Below are positions 44,151-56,047 of a DNA stretch of 64,000 nucleotides, piece by piece. The notes under the pieces are model-generated. The model made no database searches. It saw only the letters and a program-made list of their open reading frames with translations, and was not told the DNA's origin. Position 1 is the stretch's first letter. Every line of letters starts with the position of its first letter. The stretch is from Cydia pomonella (lineage: Eukaryota; Arthropoda; Insecta; Lepidoptera; Tortricidae): NCBI RefSeq assembly GCF_033807575.1, contig NC_084729.1:2542001-2606000 (forward strand), read 5' to 3'. The position numbers were made by a program, and so were the translations under genes.

Positions 44151-44281
44151 GGGGCCTACCGCGAAAACCGAAATTCGAAATTTGCGGGGATCTTTCTCTT
44201 TTACTCTCACTAAGACGTAATTAGAGTGACAGAGAAATATGCCCGCAATTGACGAACTTCGATTTTCGCGGTTATAGCCCT
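44151..44281. mobile_element. MITE M10, copy 2
   Basis: GGGGCCTACCGCGAAAACCG and CTTCGATTTTCGCGGTTATA. Almost identical to copy 1. Confidence 0.85.
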
Positions 44282-44355
44282 GAATTATGTTATTTAGTCA
44301 ATACATGTACAGACAAGTAAGTACGAGCGAAATACACTACAACTGAATGACATCA

Positions 44356-45180
<825 letters not shown>

Positions 45181-45181
<1 letters not shown>

Positions 45182-45262
45182 TTCGCCGGACAATATCAGC
45201 CTGTCAGTTATTCGCGATTGTCAGCATTTGCGAATAACTGACTGGCCGATAGAACTAGAACA
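45181..45262. mobile_element. Short hairpin element M19, copy 2
   Basis: CAGCCTGTCAGTTATTCGC and GCGAATAACTGACTGGC. Same fold as 10379-10458. Confidence 0.7.
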
Positions 45263-45689
45263 CCCATTATTATTGTACTTTCGACCTTTTTAAATACGCA
45301 AGGTTTATACAACAAAATAACGTAACAGTTCGTAATAGAGTCAAAGCTATGGACGTTTGCCCACATTTTTGTTTGTATATCTGGAACATTCACAAAGTCT
45401 TGACATGTAATTATCTACACTCTTCAGAGGTGTAAAGCGAGGGAATTAGGGAACAAAAGATATGTCGCCCCGCGCGAATCTTGCGACGGAAGATATGCCC
45501 TTTCTGCGGGTTTTAACTGAATAACTAAAAATATAACTTCTGTTTAAAATGTCGCTAGTCTGATCTCTCGGTTATTTATATCACCAGCTATTTTATACTA
45601 AATTTATAGTAGGCGTGTAATGATATACAACTGAAAATAAATGAAAATTAGACATGTTTTCATTTTTTTTTCTATCGAGACAACATATT

Positions 45690-45775
45690 TATTTATTTAA
45701 TCTTTATTGCACAATACATGAAGGTACAAATGGCGAACTTATTGCCTTAAGGCATTCTCTATATACCAGTGAACC
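45690..45775 (-). mobile_element. LINE 3' end (GCAATAAAGTTT family), inverted
   Basis: AATCTTTATTGCACAATAC, CTTATTGCCTTAAGGCATTC. Confidence 0.7.
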
Positions 45776-45944
45776 AATGGGTTAAACCAGAAAGATTAAG
45801 TAGGTGCAGTGTCTTTTAAAGAAAATGAATTTGTAACCGCTTATATATAACACTTTATGTTTTGGTTGATGTCTACCTTTGTGAATACAATCTACTTTTC
45901 ATATGAATTTTCATGGCATAATGTCTGTGATTAAAACGTAAAAA

Positions 45945-46195
45945 CCGGCCAAGTGCGAGTCGGACTCGCGCACGAAGGGTTCCGTACCATTATTTATAAA
46001 AACGCAAAAAAAAAAAATTGTTTGTTATATAGGAGCCCCCCTTAAATATTTATGTTATTCTGTTTTTACTATTTGTTGTTATAGCGGCAACAGAAATACA
46101 TAATCTGTAGAAATTTCAACTGGCTACTATCACGGTTCATGAGATACAGCCTGGTGACAGACGGACGGACGGACAGCGAATCAGTAATAGGCAAA
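45945..46195 (+). mobile_element. LINE-derived repeat (CGGACTCGCGCACGAAGGG family)
   Basis: CCGGCCAAGTGCGAGTCGGA, AAGGGTTCCGTACC and GACAGACGGACGGACGGAC, a repeat widespread in Lepidoptera. A partial inverted copy is at about 28080-28125. Confidence 0.65.
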
Positions 46196-46214
46196 AATTA
46201 AATATAAAGAGTAG

Positions 46215-46390
46215 TCTTATAAGCGGAAGAGCGGCTTCCTCGCACAACGTATTGTGATAGAACGAGGAAATGCCGCCAGCATCCTTGGTCTAGTCCTCAA
46301 GTGCCTATTTTAGATTTAAGCTAGTTATAGTAATCCTCTGTATATATCCATTACGTATATTGTTATTGTAAATAAAGTCTTCTAAGCTGG
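46215..46390 (+). mobile_element. LINE 3' end, same family as 54725
   Basis: GGAAGAGCGGCTTCCTCGCA, CGAGGAAATGCCGCCAGC and GTAAATAAAGTCTTC. Decayed C-terminal coding remnant plus 3' UTR. Confidence 0.7.
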
Positions 46391-46618
46391 TTGCATTGTG
46401 AATGTTTTCAAGGTGTCGACCGAATCTAGAGTGGGTGTGAGGTTAACTGTGTTGTTTACGCCAGAAGACAGTTATTTTCAGTATTAGAAATAAAATATGA
46501 ATAACACAGATGGTAGGTGTCCAGAATTACTTGTGAACTAGATATTTGGCTCTGGAAATAGGTAAAAAAAACCACAGTCACAACTATAGATCTACAATGT
46601 ACATTCGCGATCAGATAT

Positions 46619-46736
46619 ATCAGAGCGGCCAAGGTGCTCACAAATATCTGAACACGCCTCTATTGTCAAGGAGCTATAGTACGTGTTCAGATATTTTTGA
46701 GCACCTCGGTTGTACCGATATATCTGATGGCGATTA
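46619..46736. mobile_element. Hairpin MITE M13 (AAATATCTGAACACG), copy 1
   Basis: ATCAGAGCGGCCAAGGTGCT and CACAAATATCTGAACACGCC on the left pair with CGTGTTCAGATATTTTTGAG and CACCTCGGTTGTACCGATAT on the right. Confidence 0.85.
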
Positions 46737-46744
46737 GGACAAAC

Positions 46745-46772
46745 TAATGTAATGTGACGTCACATTACATTA
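46745..46772. promoter_or_regulatory. 28-bp perfect palindrome centred on a CRE (TGACGTCA)
   Basis: TAATGTAATGTGAC followed directly by its exact complement. The centre is the CREB/ATF consensus TGACGTCA. It lies a few bases right of the M13 hairpin. No gene is recognised nearby, so a regulatory role is not established. Confidence 0.5.
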
Positions 46773-47389
46773 TCATTTTGTTAGAGGCGTTTCAATCGTC
46801 GAGTACGAGCGCCAGACTTTAAAACTCTCATTTCTGACCTTTGTGTTGCTTAAATACCATGATTCCTATATAGACATTTGATCCTCAGGAAAATCAAGAT
46901 CGATTGACACTTACAAAAAACTGTCAAGTAGCCAATTGCCCCGGGTGCATTTACTTGTATTCCGAACGGCTAACCATATACACTTTAAGAAGCAAAACAA
47001 ATAGTCGTACACATTTAAACATGTCCTATTTAAAGAACAATTGCCTGTCCAAGTCATTAGACTTGTTGACAACATTATTTAGGTTAATTGAAAAGTATTA
47101 AAAGCGGTCCACTTCTGCATATATAAACTTGACACTAATGACTATGCGATTGTTATTGTCCATAAATAGTCAAACCAACATAACTCTGCATGGCATTCGT
47201 AATGACAAAGCGTAACAATGTCATTACAGTACAATCTCACTAATGCTGACACAAACACCGCCACAAAATGCTGGAACAACCTACCACCACCTCTTAAGCA
47301 ACTTGCGGTCTTTTAACGTAAAACTGAAAAGTTTTCTCTCTAAGCAAAAAGTTATTTCAGAGTGATTGAAGTTTCATTTCGAATTTTAG

Positions 47390-47590
47390 GTACTGTAACT
47401 ATTTTGTTGTATTTACAATTAAGTATACATAATGTATATATACAGAGGATTACTATAACTAGCTTAAATCTAAAGGCCCTTGAGGCATTGTACCAAGGAT
47501 GCTAGGATGCTGGCATTTCCTCGTATCGCCATACTGATACGTTGAGCGAGGAAGCCGGCTTCGGTCACCAGTTAAGTCAAGCAGATGTTA
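47390..47590 (-). mobile_element. LINE 3' end, same family as 54725, inverted
   Basis: The reverse complement matches the 54725 family: GAGCGAGGAAGCCGGCTTCG, GCATTTCCTCGTATCGCC and CAGAGGATTACTATAACTAG. Confidence 0.7.
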
Positions 47591-47821
47591 CGCGATTTCT
47601 GCAAAAAACTTGTGCGCGCTGGGACCCCATGGGCCTTTTGTTGTATATATATTATTTACATTTTCTAGACCATGGTATGGTGTATTATAAATGTTATATT
47701 TTGATGTCAACTGCTTCATTTCCGCTTTGTTGTGTATTGTCATATATAGTTCTCTTAGTAACTCTACTGTAGCTGGTAGCTCCGTCTGTGACGGGCTTAA
47801 AGAGCTATTAGCGGTAGAGCT

Positions 47822-48168
47822 AATAGGGAGTAATACTGCAATGTTCTGCCGCCAGAGTGCAGCACTAGCACCTTTCGTAAACCATAGAGTAACTTATACA
47901 TACTGTGCTTTAAATTGTTTTTTGACTAGTTTTCACAGATAATAAAATATGACATTGATGCATCAAGGCGGTTTGTTTACGAAGGGCCTACCGGGAAACG
48001 AGTAAATCTAAATGTAGTTATCTGCTTCTTCATCGCTCGAATGTGCAAGAGTGATAGAGAGGTTGGATAACGAAATTTCGATTTTTTTGTTTCGCGGTAG
48101 ACCCTCAGATTGTGATGCATTGTGGTAGTGGCGCCCCCTACGTAGAGTTTCGCGTAATATTCCCTATT
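47822..48168. mobile_element. MITE M11, copy 2
   Basis: AATAGGGAGTAATACTGCAA, CAGAGTGCAGCACTAGCACC, GTGGTAGTGGCGCCCCCTA and GCGTAATATTCCCTATT. Contains an inner segment (47983-48108) related to the M10 group. Confidence 0.8.
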
Positions 48169-48260
48169 GCCTTAACGAAAATACTGTTACTAACAGGCGA
48201 ATTCTGATTTCAATAACAAGCCACGAATCACAGATCTGTATCAGTTATTTATGGATCAGA

Positions 48261-48388
48261 GGGCCTACCGCGAACACGGACCTTCGAGAATTGCGGGCAT
48301 CTTTCTCTTTTCCTCCTATGAAGGCGTAATTAGAGTGGCAGAGTAGGATGCCCGCAATTTGCGAACTTCGATTTTCGCGGTTATAGCT
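48261..48388. mobile_element. MITE M10, copy 3
   Basis: GGGCCTACCGCGAACACGGA and ACTTCGATTTTCGCGGTTAT; flanked outside by an inverted pair of AACTGATACAGATC-like sequence (48236 and 48480). Confidence 0.8.
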
Positions 48389-48651
48389 GCCAGTTGATCT
48401 CTGTTGCTGATATGTCAGTTTAAAAAGTGACGTTATTGGTTGAAGTAATGTCACTTGAACACTGACAGATCAGATCCATAACTGATACAGATCTAACACT
48501 TTATTGTACGAGAAAAAATAAATATAGATTACGTCAGATAAAACATAGTTGTGTAGTACAAAGTCTTCCAGTTCACCTATACCTAAAGGAGTAATTCAAA
48601 ACTATACCCAAAGTAATTATATATTATTTCATATATACATACTATAGTTCA

Positions 48652-48922
48652 AACCCCGGCTCGTACCAATGAGTTTTTCGGAACTTATGTACGAAATATC
48701 ATTTGATATATATACCAGTCGCTTTTCGGTGAAGGAAAACATCGTGAGGAAACCGGACTAATCCCAACAAGGCCTAGTTTATCCTCTGGGTTGGAAGGTC
48801 TGATGGCAGTCGCTTTCGTAAAAACTAGTGCCTACGCCAAATCTTGGGATTAGTTGTCAAGCGGACCCTAGGCTCCCATGAGCCGTGGCAAATGCCGGGA
48901 CAACGCGAGGAAGAAGAAGATG
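48652..48922 (+). mobile_element. tRNA-derived SINE family C (tail type 1)
   Basis: Plus copy truncated in the head (starts CAAACCCCGGCTCGTACC), continuing to GGACTAATCCCAACAAGGCC and ending in a GAGGAAGAAGAAGATG microsatellite-like tail, typical of RTE-mobilised SINEs. Confidence 0.75.
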
Positions 48923-49364
48923 TACATACTATAGTATAAACTATGTTAATTCGTTGCTCCGCCTGTAAGTGTTTAGACTAGTTTTTATGTACACAGAATC
49001 AATTGGTAGAGATAAAAAAACGTGCTCCCAATAATACCTAACCATAGCTGCAAGAATCATTTTCGCTTGGCCATTTTTTAAATCTATACTCCAACTAGAC
49101 CGATCATAATTGACACATACTTTTTATTAGGTAACGATTAAATCACAGATTACATCACACTAGGCCTTGTGGAGGCCCCAAGTTCAGATGGGTTTGAAAA
49201 TAGCTCCTAACTGACAGAACGCACAGACGGTAAAACGGACAGGTGTCACTGCTGGCCTTGGTTTGCGTGTCCGCAACTAACTACGCGGACGGTGTGCTCA
49301 GAATGATCTGCGCAAGACTTGTTTTATTAACGAAACTTCCGTGAGACAGATGTTTTAAATACTA

Positions 49365-49625
49365 GCTTCTGTCCGCGACTGCTTCTGCGTGGAATGAACG
49401 AAAAAAAAAAACATTTTTTTATACCCTACGCATTTGCGTTATATCATTTTGGAAAAGAGCTGACACTCTTCAAACTGCTGGATCGATTTCTATCAAACAA
49501 AGCTAAGAACCACCGCAAGGAAACTAGCTTACACGTAAAAAAAAAACGCATCGAAATCGATCCTTCCGTTTGAGAGCTACGAAGATTTTTCTTTGAGTTA
49601 CGAAAATACCATACTTTTTCTCAAC
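49365..49625 (+). mobile_element. LINE-derived repeat (TTCTGTCCGCGACTGC type)
   Basis: TACTAGCTTCTGTCCGCGAC, GGATCGATTTCTATC and ATCCTTCCGTTTGAGAGC. Common repeat architecture in insect genomes; only the sequence type is recognised. Confidence 0.45.
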
Positions 49626-49897
49626 TCAGTGGAAGATTTTTAGAAATTGCGCTTATACATATAGTTAGGTTTATACGTCCCGTATATACTGGACTGTCAC
49701 CGTATTGAAGGATCGCGACCCGTATTTGTAACGCCATTACTACCCCATTGCCCCGTATCAGTTCCAAATAATTTTGGTAACCCTACATCAGGGGTTCCTA
49801 ACCTGGGGGTAATTAAACTGGTGTTGTAAGGGGTAAATAAGCACAATTAAATATATCAAAAATTAGACCTGTAAGAAATTGGGAGGAGGGGTAAAAT

Positions 49898-50180
49898 CGG
49901 GCTGCTGGGCACAGGCCTCCTCTCATGCGCGAGAGGGCTTGGGCGAGAGCGGTGGTGGCAGAGTGGATATGACTTCCGACTTTCAATCCGGAGGTTGCGG
50001 GTTCAAATCCTGGCTCGTACCAATGAGTTTTTCGGAACTTATGTACGAAATATCATTTGATATTATTTACCACTAGCTTTTCGGTGAAGGAAAACATCGA
50101 AAACCTGCATACATCTCCGAAGAAATTCAAAGGTGTATGTGAAGTCCCCAATCCTCATTGGGCTAGCGTGGGGACTGTAG
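49898..50180 (+). mobile_element. tRNA-derived SINE family C (tail type 2)
   Basis: Plus copy: AGCGGTGGTGGCAGAGTGG, GCGGGTTCAAATCCTGGC, ACGAAATATCATTTGATATT, CATACATCTCCGAAGAAATT, GGCTAGCGTGGGGACTG. A piece of its own 3' tail (GGGCACAGGCCTCCTCTC) also lies upstream at 49908, inverted relative to the body. Confidence 0.75.
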
Positions 50181-50561
50181 TTCTATAGAAATCTAGCTAA
50201 AAAATATAATTCGGCTCAATTACTCATTAATTAGTAATAACAATAGTTTATTTATTATAACTACAAAGTTCACAGTAGCAAAGTCCCATTACAAATCTCT
50301 AATTTAACCCATTAGGAACCTCGCGCGTTATCAACACAGGCAGTTATCGTTTTAAAACGAGGCTGAGCGCGTACGAGTGGCCTTGGGGCCAGTTTGATCC
50401 AGTATTGTACCATTCGTACCTGATTAGCATATAGTAGTTGTTTTTCAAACCTTTTGTCATTTTAATTAAGATCCAGTCTACCACAAGGACACTTAGAGGG
50501 CTCATAAAGGCTAGAGACCTCGCCACAGAATAAATAACTACCATACAGAAAGGAAACTTCC

Positions 50562-50790
50562 TACAAAACCGAAGTTTGACAGCGATTCAAGGACGAATCT
50601 TGTCCCTTTCTAATTAATGGAACTGTCCCTTTTGACTATTTAGGGTTGTCAAAGTTCAAGTGATTATCTTATCTGTGGCTGTGTACGCAAAGGGACGTCA
50701 AATTTTGCCAACCCTAATAATTGCTCGGAGCAATGCTGAGCCGAACGGAACCGAGAACGCCCGAGCGCTCTAGTTTCCTCCCCCTGACCA
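50562..50790 (+). repeat. Dispersed repeat M21, copy 2
   Basis: CCGAAGTTTGACAGCGATTC, TTTAGGGTTGTCAAAGTTC and ATGCTGAGCCGAACGGAACC. Confidence 0.65.
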
Positions 50791-51029
50791 CGCTAAGTTT
50801 TTATGCCGAGTGCTACTGTCAAGGCGCAAAGTTAGCGTGGTTAGAGTCTATCTCTGCCCGTGCTTGACTCCGTCCTTCTATGTAAATGAGCTTGTTGAAA
50901 TATTTTAAAACACATGCTCCAATAGAAAAGACTAAACGGGCGCGGGGCAGGACTAAATAGTCGCCCGTTTATGTCTTTTGTACTACATTTTTGTCTACTA
51001 AGATACTTAGCAATTTTCATGAATTATTA

Positions 51030-51205
51030 AGGTTTTATTCTAAAAAAAGTATTATTTTAGATGACTCGTAGAAAGAGTATTGTATACAATAGTGATATGA
51101 TCAAGCTTTTCAATCTCGTACCCTACTTAGGCAACTCAGCAAGCTTCTTTACCTAAACACGGTACTCGACTGAAAAGCTCTGTATTATATCACGATTGTA
51201 TAAAA
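51030..51205. mobile_element. MITE M20a, second copy
   Basis: TATTGTATACAATAGTGATA, CTCGTACCCTACTTAGGC and GTATTATATCACGATTGTAT. Matches 11572-11725. Confidence 0.65.
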
Positions 51206-51632
51206 TACTATTATATCTAATATTCGTAATAGCATAAAAATGACTTTTCTTGCCATTTATAATTTAAATAATATGTAACGTATAATGAGTAAAATACTTA
51301 GAAACTTGATTAAACGCCAAAAGTCTTACGTCACCGTGACGTCATCCTTTTGTCATGATTCAAGCGGCCATCGCTGCCTGTTATTACAAACGCTGCGCGT
51401 ACGCAAGCGACTCGAAATTTCGATAGCTGCCTCTGTCTCTCGAAGCGAGATGGATAGAGGCAGATAACGAGGTTGCGATCGCGGTAGGCCCTAAATTAAA
51501 ATTAAAAATAAATTAAATATAATTTATTTTCAGGCAACTATGGCCCATATATACATACCTTACAGACTAACATACATACAATAATAAAAATCTTAAAATA
51601 TAAATATAAATATCTAAGTATAATATGTGATG

Positions 51633-51763
51633 TTATCTATGAAAAGGACCTTATTGTCGATGACGCTTCCGCCGTCGTAAACGATGCTCCGATACAAATA
51701 CAACGCTGCGCGACGCAGTGCGGCTTAAGTGCCATCGACGATAAGGTCCCTTCTCATAGATAA
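51633..51763. mobile_element. MITE M17
   Basis: TTATCTATGAAAAGGACCTT on the left, AAGGTCCCTTCTCATAGATA on the right; arms extend as ATTGTCGATG and CATCGACGAT. Confidence 0.8.
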
Positions 51764-51999
51764 TGCCACATATTGTCTATGTGCAAATCGTGGGGAAGAT
51801 ACAAGTGATGGTAATGTAAGGCGTGGGAACTTTCCCAGGTCATGTTCATACGATTTGACAGCTGTCAATGGTCATGTCACAGAGACAAACAGTGAACATG
51901 TTGCGTGTAAACTAGTGCGTTATAAAACGCCCGACCTGACTATAAAATAGGTTATAAAACTGACGGAAATAATACTCGAGACACTTCTAAAAACCCCAA

Positions 52000-52378
52000 A
52001 CACAATTAGGTTGCGTTGTTTTATCACAGCGTTCCTATGGCCACCTCCTGTCTCCATCATTAGATTAGCTCGATGGTACCATAATATTGCATTGTCACCC
52101 GACTTACATATGTATGCAAATTTTCAGCTTCATTGTTCAGTCAGGAATTGAGTCAAATTTAACTTGCAAGATTTGACCCGTACGAAACTACAACGGTACG
52201 GTACGGTCAACCAATTTGATTCCTAGGCCACTATAGAACCATGTCATAATGACTTCTACGACAGTGCTTCTTAAGTGATGCAATGTCATGTATAGAGTAG
52301 TTAAAGCGACAAGGTTCTATAGTGGCCTAGGATTCAAATTGGTTGACTGTACATTGCAAGTTAAATAAAAGCTTGTCA
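52000..52378 (+). repeat. Dispersed repeat M23, interrupted by a MITE
   Basis: CCCAAACACAATTAGGTTGC, GGCCACCTCCTGTCTCCATC and GCAAGATTTGACCCG, then the insert 52201-52352, then GCAAGTTAAATAAAAGCTT. The 57890 copy has the same order without this insert. Confidence 0.7.
52201..52352. mobile_element. MITE M8 inside repeat M23
   Basis: Arms GGTCAACCAATTTGATTCCT and AGGATTCAAATTGGTTGAC continue as AGGCCACTATAGAACC and GGTTCTATAGTGGCCT. The whole element is about 150 bp with GTAC at both edges. Confidence 0.85.
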
Positions 52379-52579
52379 AACATGCCTATGCTTAGCAAGC
52401 AAAGGGAAAAAATTTAGCGACTTAGCAACGTCATGACGCAATTTTCCTTTTAAATATATATATTGTAATAAACGGTAAACTTGTAGGCGTTCAAAATTGG
52501 ACCTTAACTCGACCCGATTAGGTCTACAGTGGCAGTAGCGTAAATAGTCATTATTCCTGTTTTAACATTAGTGCTCAAA

Positions 52580-52632
52580 ATGTCCAAAGGAAAATCCTTC
52601 TATGACGTTATTCAATTCAAGTTCAACTTGCG
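52580..52632 (+). CDS. Candidate first coding exon of an unidentified gene
   Basis: An ATG in good context (AAAATGTCC) opens 17 codons plus two bases, MSKGKSFYDVIQFKFNL, ending at a donor-like GTAGGT. The in-frame codon beyond it is TAG, so it can only be coding if spliced. The surrounding 150 bp holds no recognised repeat. I do not recognise the protein and find no second exon to the right. It may be chance. Confidence 0.2.
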
Positions 52633-52639
52633 GTAGGTT

Positions 52640-53620
52640 TCTATTTTATTAGTAGTTAAAATTATTGGACGAGTTTTATAGTCAGTTGTGAGTAATATTA
52701 ATATAACGTTAACTTGGTTTACTAAGTATGCAATATGCTTGTAATTTGTGTAATTATATTTGTTAATAAAGTGTTTGTGCTCTTGAATAAGGTTTAAAAA
52801 AGTGATTACCTGATTACCAAAAAGAACAATAAAATAATTATTAAGGTTAGTAAGATAGACTATAATGAGATGTTTATCTTTTGAGTCTTCCGAGCGTAGT
52901 TTTTCATATACGAAAATTTAGTTAAAATCTAGTTGTTTTAGTGTTAATGTACAATAAGTTTGTGATGATGTTTGTGCGGATTACATTTGTGTTTTGACGA
53001 AGCATTTGGCGGATTGCATGTGTATTTGCATGTTAGTATAAATTGACAGCCAGCATCGTAACATATAAATGCAATAAATATAAATTTATTATTCTGTGAT
53101 TCAGGACAATATCTGTGTCTGGCATAACATCATGTTTAAATTCAACATTTGAAATTACAGTTAAACTTGATTAATAAATATTTTCTGAATGTCTGAACAG
53201 AGATGAATGAAATGAAGATGAATTAAATATGACCTGAGGAGGCCTGTGCATTGACATGCATCAAAATCCAACTTACAAAACAAGTCACAAACTCTCATAT
53301 TAATAATAGGTTTTATAAGAATTAAGTAATGTCAATAAAACATGTGATCAATTATGACTTACTCGTACTTAATACTTGCACCCACAGGGCAATCAAAATC
53401 GCTGCCAACTTAGCTTGGTCTGACTATATATGTTCTTAAAAAAATACAAAGTACCACTTTGTAAATTAGTAGCTTTATTAACGCATAAAACGGCGAATAA
53501 CGGAGCATGACTGCAAGAGAAACGCATATGGATGCTATCTACGCAGTTTGAGAATAATTTCACATTTTCTCTAACACAATACTTGGTGTTATGTGTGGTA
53601 TACACTACACACTACAGTGT
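52640..53620. other. Unassigned AT-rich stretch
   Basis: No repeat family, open frame or splice pattern recognised, apart from the candidate exon immediately to its left. Confidence 0.5.
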
Positions 53621-53622
53621 TG

Positions 53623-53752
53623 TGTTCCTGTCGATGTGTAAGGTTGCCAGAGCTCAACGAGGGTGCGGAGTTTTAGGGTCGGCAACGAGCATGTAACACC
53701 TCTGTAGTTGCAGGCGTGCAAAGCTACGGAGACCATTTAACGGACTCCTAAC
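53623..53752 (+). mobile_element. SINE-like family A, degraded copy
   Basis: GTTGTGTTCCTGTCGATG through GGTCGGCAACGAGCATGTAA. The sequence matches the family with many substitutions and loses similarity after the CTACGGAGACC stretch. Confidence 0.6.
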
Positions 53753-53971
53753 AGGCCCCGGGCCTCGCAATAACCCGGTCAGATTTTTACAAGGGTTTCG
53801 TAGAGCAGATTAATCCAAGGGCCGCCCGGAGGCCTCGCGATATTGACCATCCGCTTACTATGAAGTAATTACTGTGCGAAGTTTGGTTTTCATATAAAAT
53901 TCATTGTAACGAGATCGGATAAGATGTCTTCGGTTATAGCGATAAAACAAATCGCTTATGATCTTATTTAT

Positions 53972-54120
53972 TATAATGTAATGTTTACCCAGGTATTGGC
54001 TGTTGTATTTATAAATGTTGTTATGTATTTTTCATGTCACTATATGATGTTACTATAATGTTTTACTGACTTGTAAAAGAGCCCTTGAGGCCTACTTGCA
54101 GAATAAATTTTTGAATTTAG
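53972..54120 (+). mobile_element. LINE 3' UTR fragment
   Basis: Same sequence as 14495-14650, ending GCAGAATAAATTTTTGAATT. Confidence 0.75.
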
Positions 54121-54141
54121 AATCCCGGAAGGGCATTTATG

Positions 54142-54238
54142 GATCGTGTCGTTCATGACAACGTGTACCTTGACTCGTAATATCATGTTATTAAAGGTCA
54201 GTTTTACGAATCTGCGCGTCATCGTGGATGACACGAAC
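54142..54238. mobile_element. MITE M9, copy 3
   Basis: ATCGTGTCGTTCATGACAAC on the left and GCGCGTCATCGTGGATGACA on the right. Confidence 0.75.
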
Positions 54239-54295
54239 TATATTTGTGTGTTCTTCACGAATATTTGTTCCTTAGTTATGGATATTAATATTACA

Positions 54296-54972
54296 GTACC
54301 TGGGCGACCGAGCTTTGCTCGGTTATACCTATTTATTGTAATATATAGGTGATAATCTTAACTACATTTTGTTACTAAATTAAACTTGTCTAAAACAATA
54401 AAAAATTATATATAAACTTAAACATATAAAAAAAAAAGTTAGCCACCGGGCGAGATTCGAACCCGTAACACTCGTTTCTAGCCGTCCGCGTCTTAACCCG
54501 CTGGACCAGACGGACAGTGGTCGGCAGCACGAAATTAGCGACCATATTCTGCGTCGAAAGAAAAACGCATGAAAACTCGAAAACACGCGTTTTCCTAAAC
54601 ATAAGACTAATCTAGATCGATTGTATACCCCCAAAAACCCCCATATACCAAATTTCAGCGAAATCGTTAGAGCCGTTTCCGAGATCACAGAAATATATAT
54701 ATATATATATATATATACAAGAATGTTTTTTGGAGAAATCGCGAAACGTCTGGTTGACGTAACTGGTGACCGAAGAGCTGGCGGCTTCCTCGCACAACGT
54801 ATCAGTATTGCGATACAACGAGGAAATACCGCCAGCATCCTTGGTACAATGCCTCAAGGGCCTATTTTAGGTATAAGCTAGTTATAGTAATCATCTGTAT
54901 ATATCCATTATGTATATTATTATTGTCAATAAATGACTATACAAGAATTGCTCGTTTAAAGGTATAAGATAC
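54296..54972 (-). mobile_element. SINE family D interrupted by a LINE end
   Basis: Collinear with 13796-14185 (TACCTGGGCGACCGAGC, GATTCGAACCCGTAACACTC, CGTTTCCGAGATCACAG). It is split at 54725-54937 by a LINE 3' fragment flanked by an 11-bp duplication, TATACAAGAAT (54714-54724 and 54938-54948). Confidence 0.8.
54725..54937 (+). mobile_element. LINE 3' end with ORF2 C-terminus, inserted in SINE D
   Basis: Translates to a typical non-LTR ORF2 tail (GDRRAGGFLAQRISIAIQRG ... ASILGTMPQGP) followed by a 3' UTR ending GTCAATAAATGAC. A perfect 11-bp target duplication flanks it, consistent with 5'-truncated target-primed reverse transcription. Confidence 0.8.
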
Positions 54973-55676
54973 GTATGAAAATCGTCGCCTAGTAAAGTTT
55001 GCTTAGTCTGGGGCTAGGTTGATGTGCAAGATTGTCTCCAAATATTTAATTAGGAAGTCGAAACTAGCGGATCTCGTATTCGGCAGTGTTAACGAGGACA
55101 CACATAGGTGTAACCTCGGTTACGCCCGTGGGCGTTATCTGTTATCTTACCATACATGGTAACGATCGCTGGTATTGCCAAAACTTGTCGTCATATTTTA
55201 TTTTTGTTTTCAAAGAAATTATTTAATATTTTCAAAACTTTTTTTAAGTTTCACATCTTTGCTGTTATTTTTAATGGCCTATCAAATAATGCTACACCAC
55301 ACAAATGTTCTTTTTTTTACATTTTTTGGAGTGCACTCTATAACAATATGTGACTGCGGGCGGCAAAACGTCCCACTTTCTCGCTTACCATAAGGACACA
55401 TATTTATTGTAGGATATTTAATCAACTTAAAGTTTAACTATGAACTTCTTGAAATAATTATTATTTTTCCGTAAAATGGACATTACGAAACTTTTCCGTT
55501 ATCTTGTTATTCTAAAAACAGTTCAATTACCCTTCCAACTTGACTGACTACCAAACTATTGATTTAGAAATCTATTCTCAGTCATAGACATAGTATCTAA
55601 TCTCATTTATCACGTGTGCCTCGTGCCGTGTGACGCATTCCATACGTACATCCATACATACCTATATTACTTATAC

Positions 55677-56047
55677 CAAAGAGAATTTGAAATAGAGGTG
55701 TATCGTCAAAGAAAATTTTGTAGCCACAGTACATTTACTGCCATTTTTAGACACATGATTAAAACTTTTAGAACGCTATTTGACTTTGATCCTTCACCGA
55801 TATGTGTTTGTTAAATATCAAAAAGTGAAGTAAAGGTTATGGCGCCATCGCTCGAAACGATGCTGGCATACCTTTGGCCTTTGATCTGTTAGATGGCGCC
55901 ACTTTTTGATATTTAACACAGTATAAAATAAGGGTCAAAGTTAAATGAAGTTCTAAAAGTTTTAATCATGTGTCGAAAGATGGCAGTAAATGTACTAAAG
56001 CTACAAAATTTTCTTTGACAATCCACCTCTATTAGAAATTCTCTTTG
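55677..56047. mobile_element. Long-TIR MITE family M1, copy 2
   Basis: CAAAGAGAATTTGAAATAG at the left and AGAAATTCTCTTTG at the right; arms continue for ~180 bp (CCACAGTACATTTACTGCCA against TGGCAGTAAATGTAC). Confidence 0.85.

Noticed and set aside
54380..54838. Minus-strand 152-codon frame
   Set aside because: It spans SINE family D and the inserted LINE end on the antisense strand, so it is not a gene.
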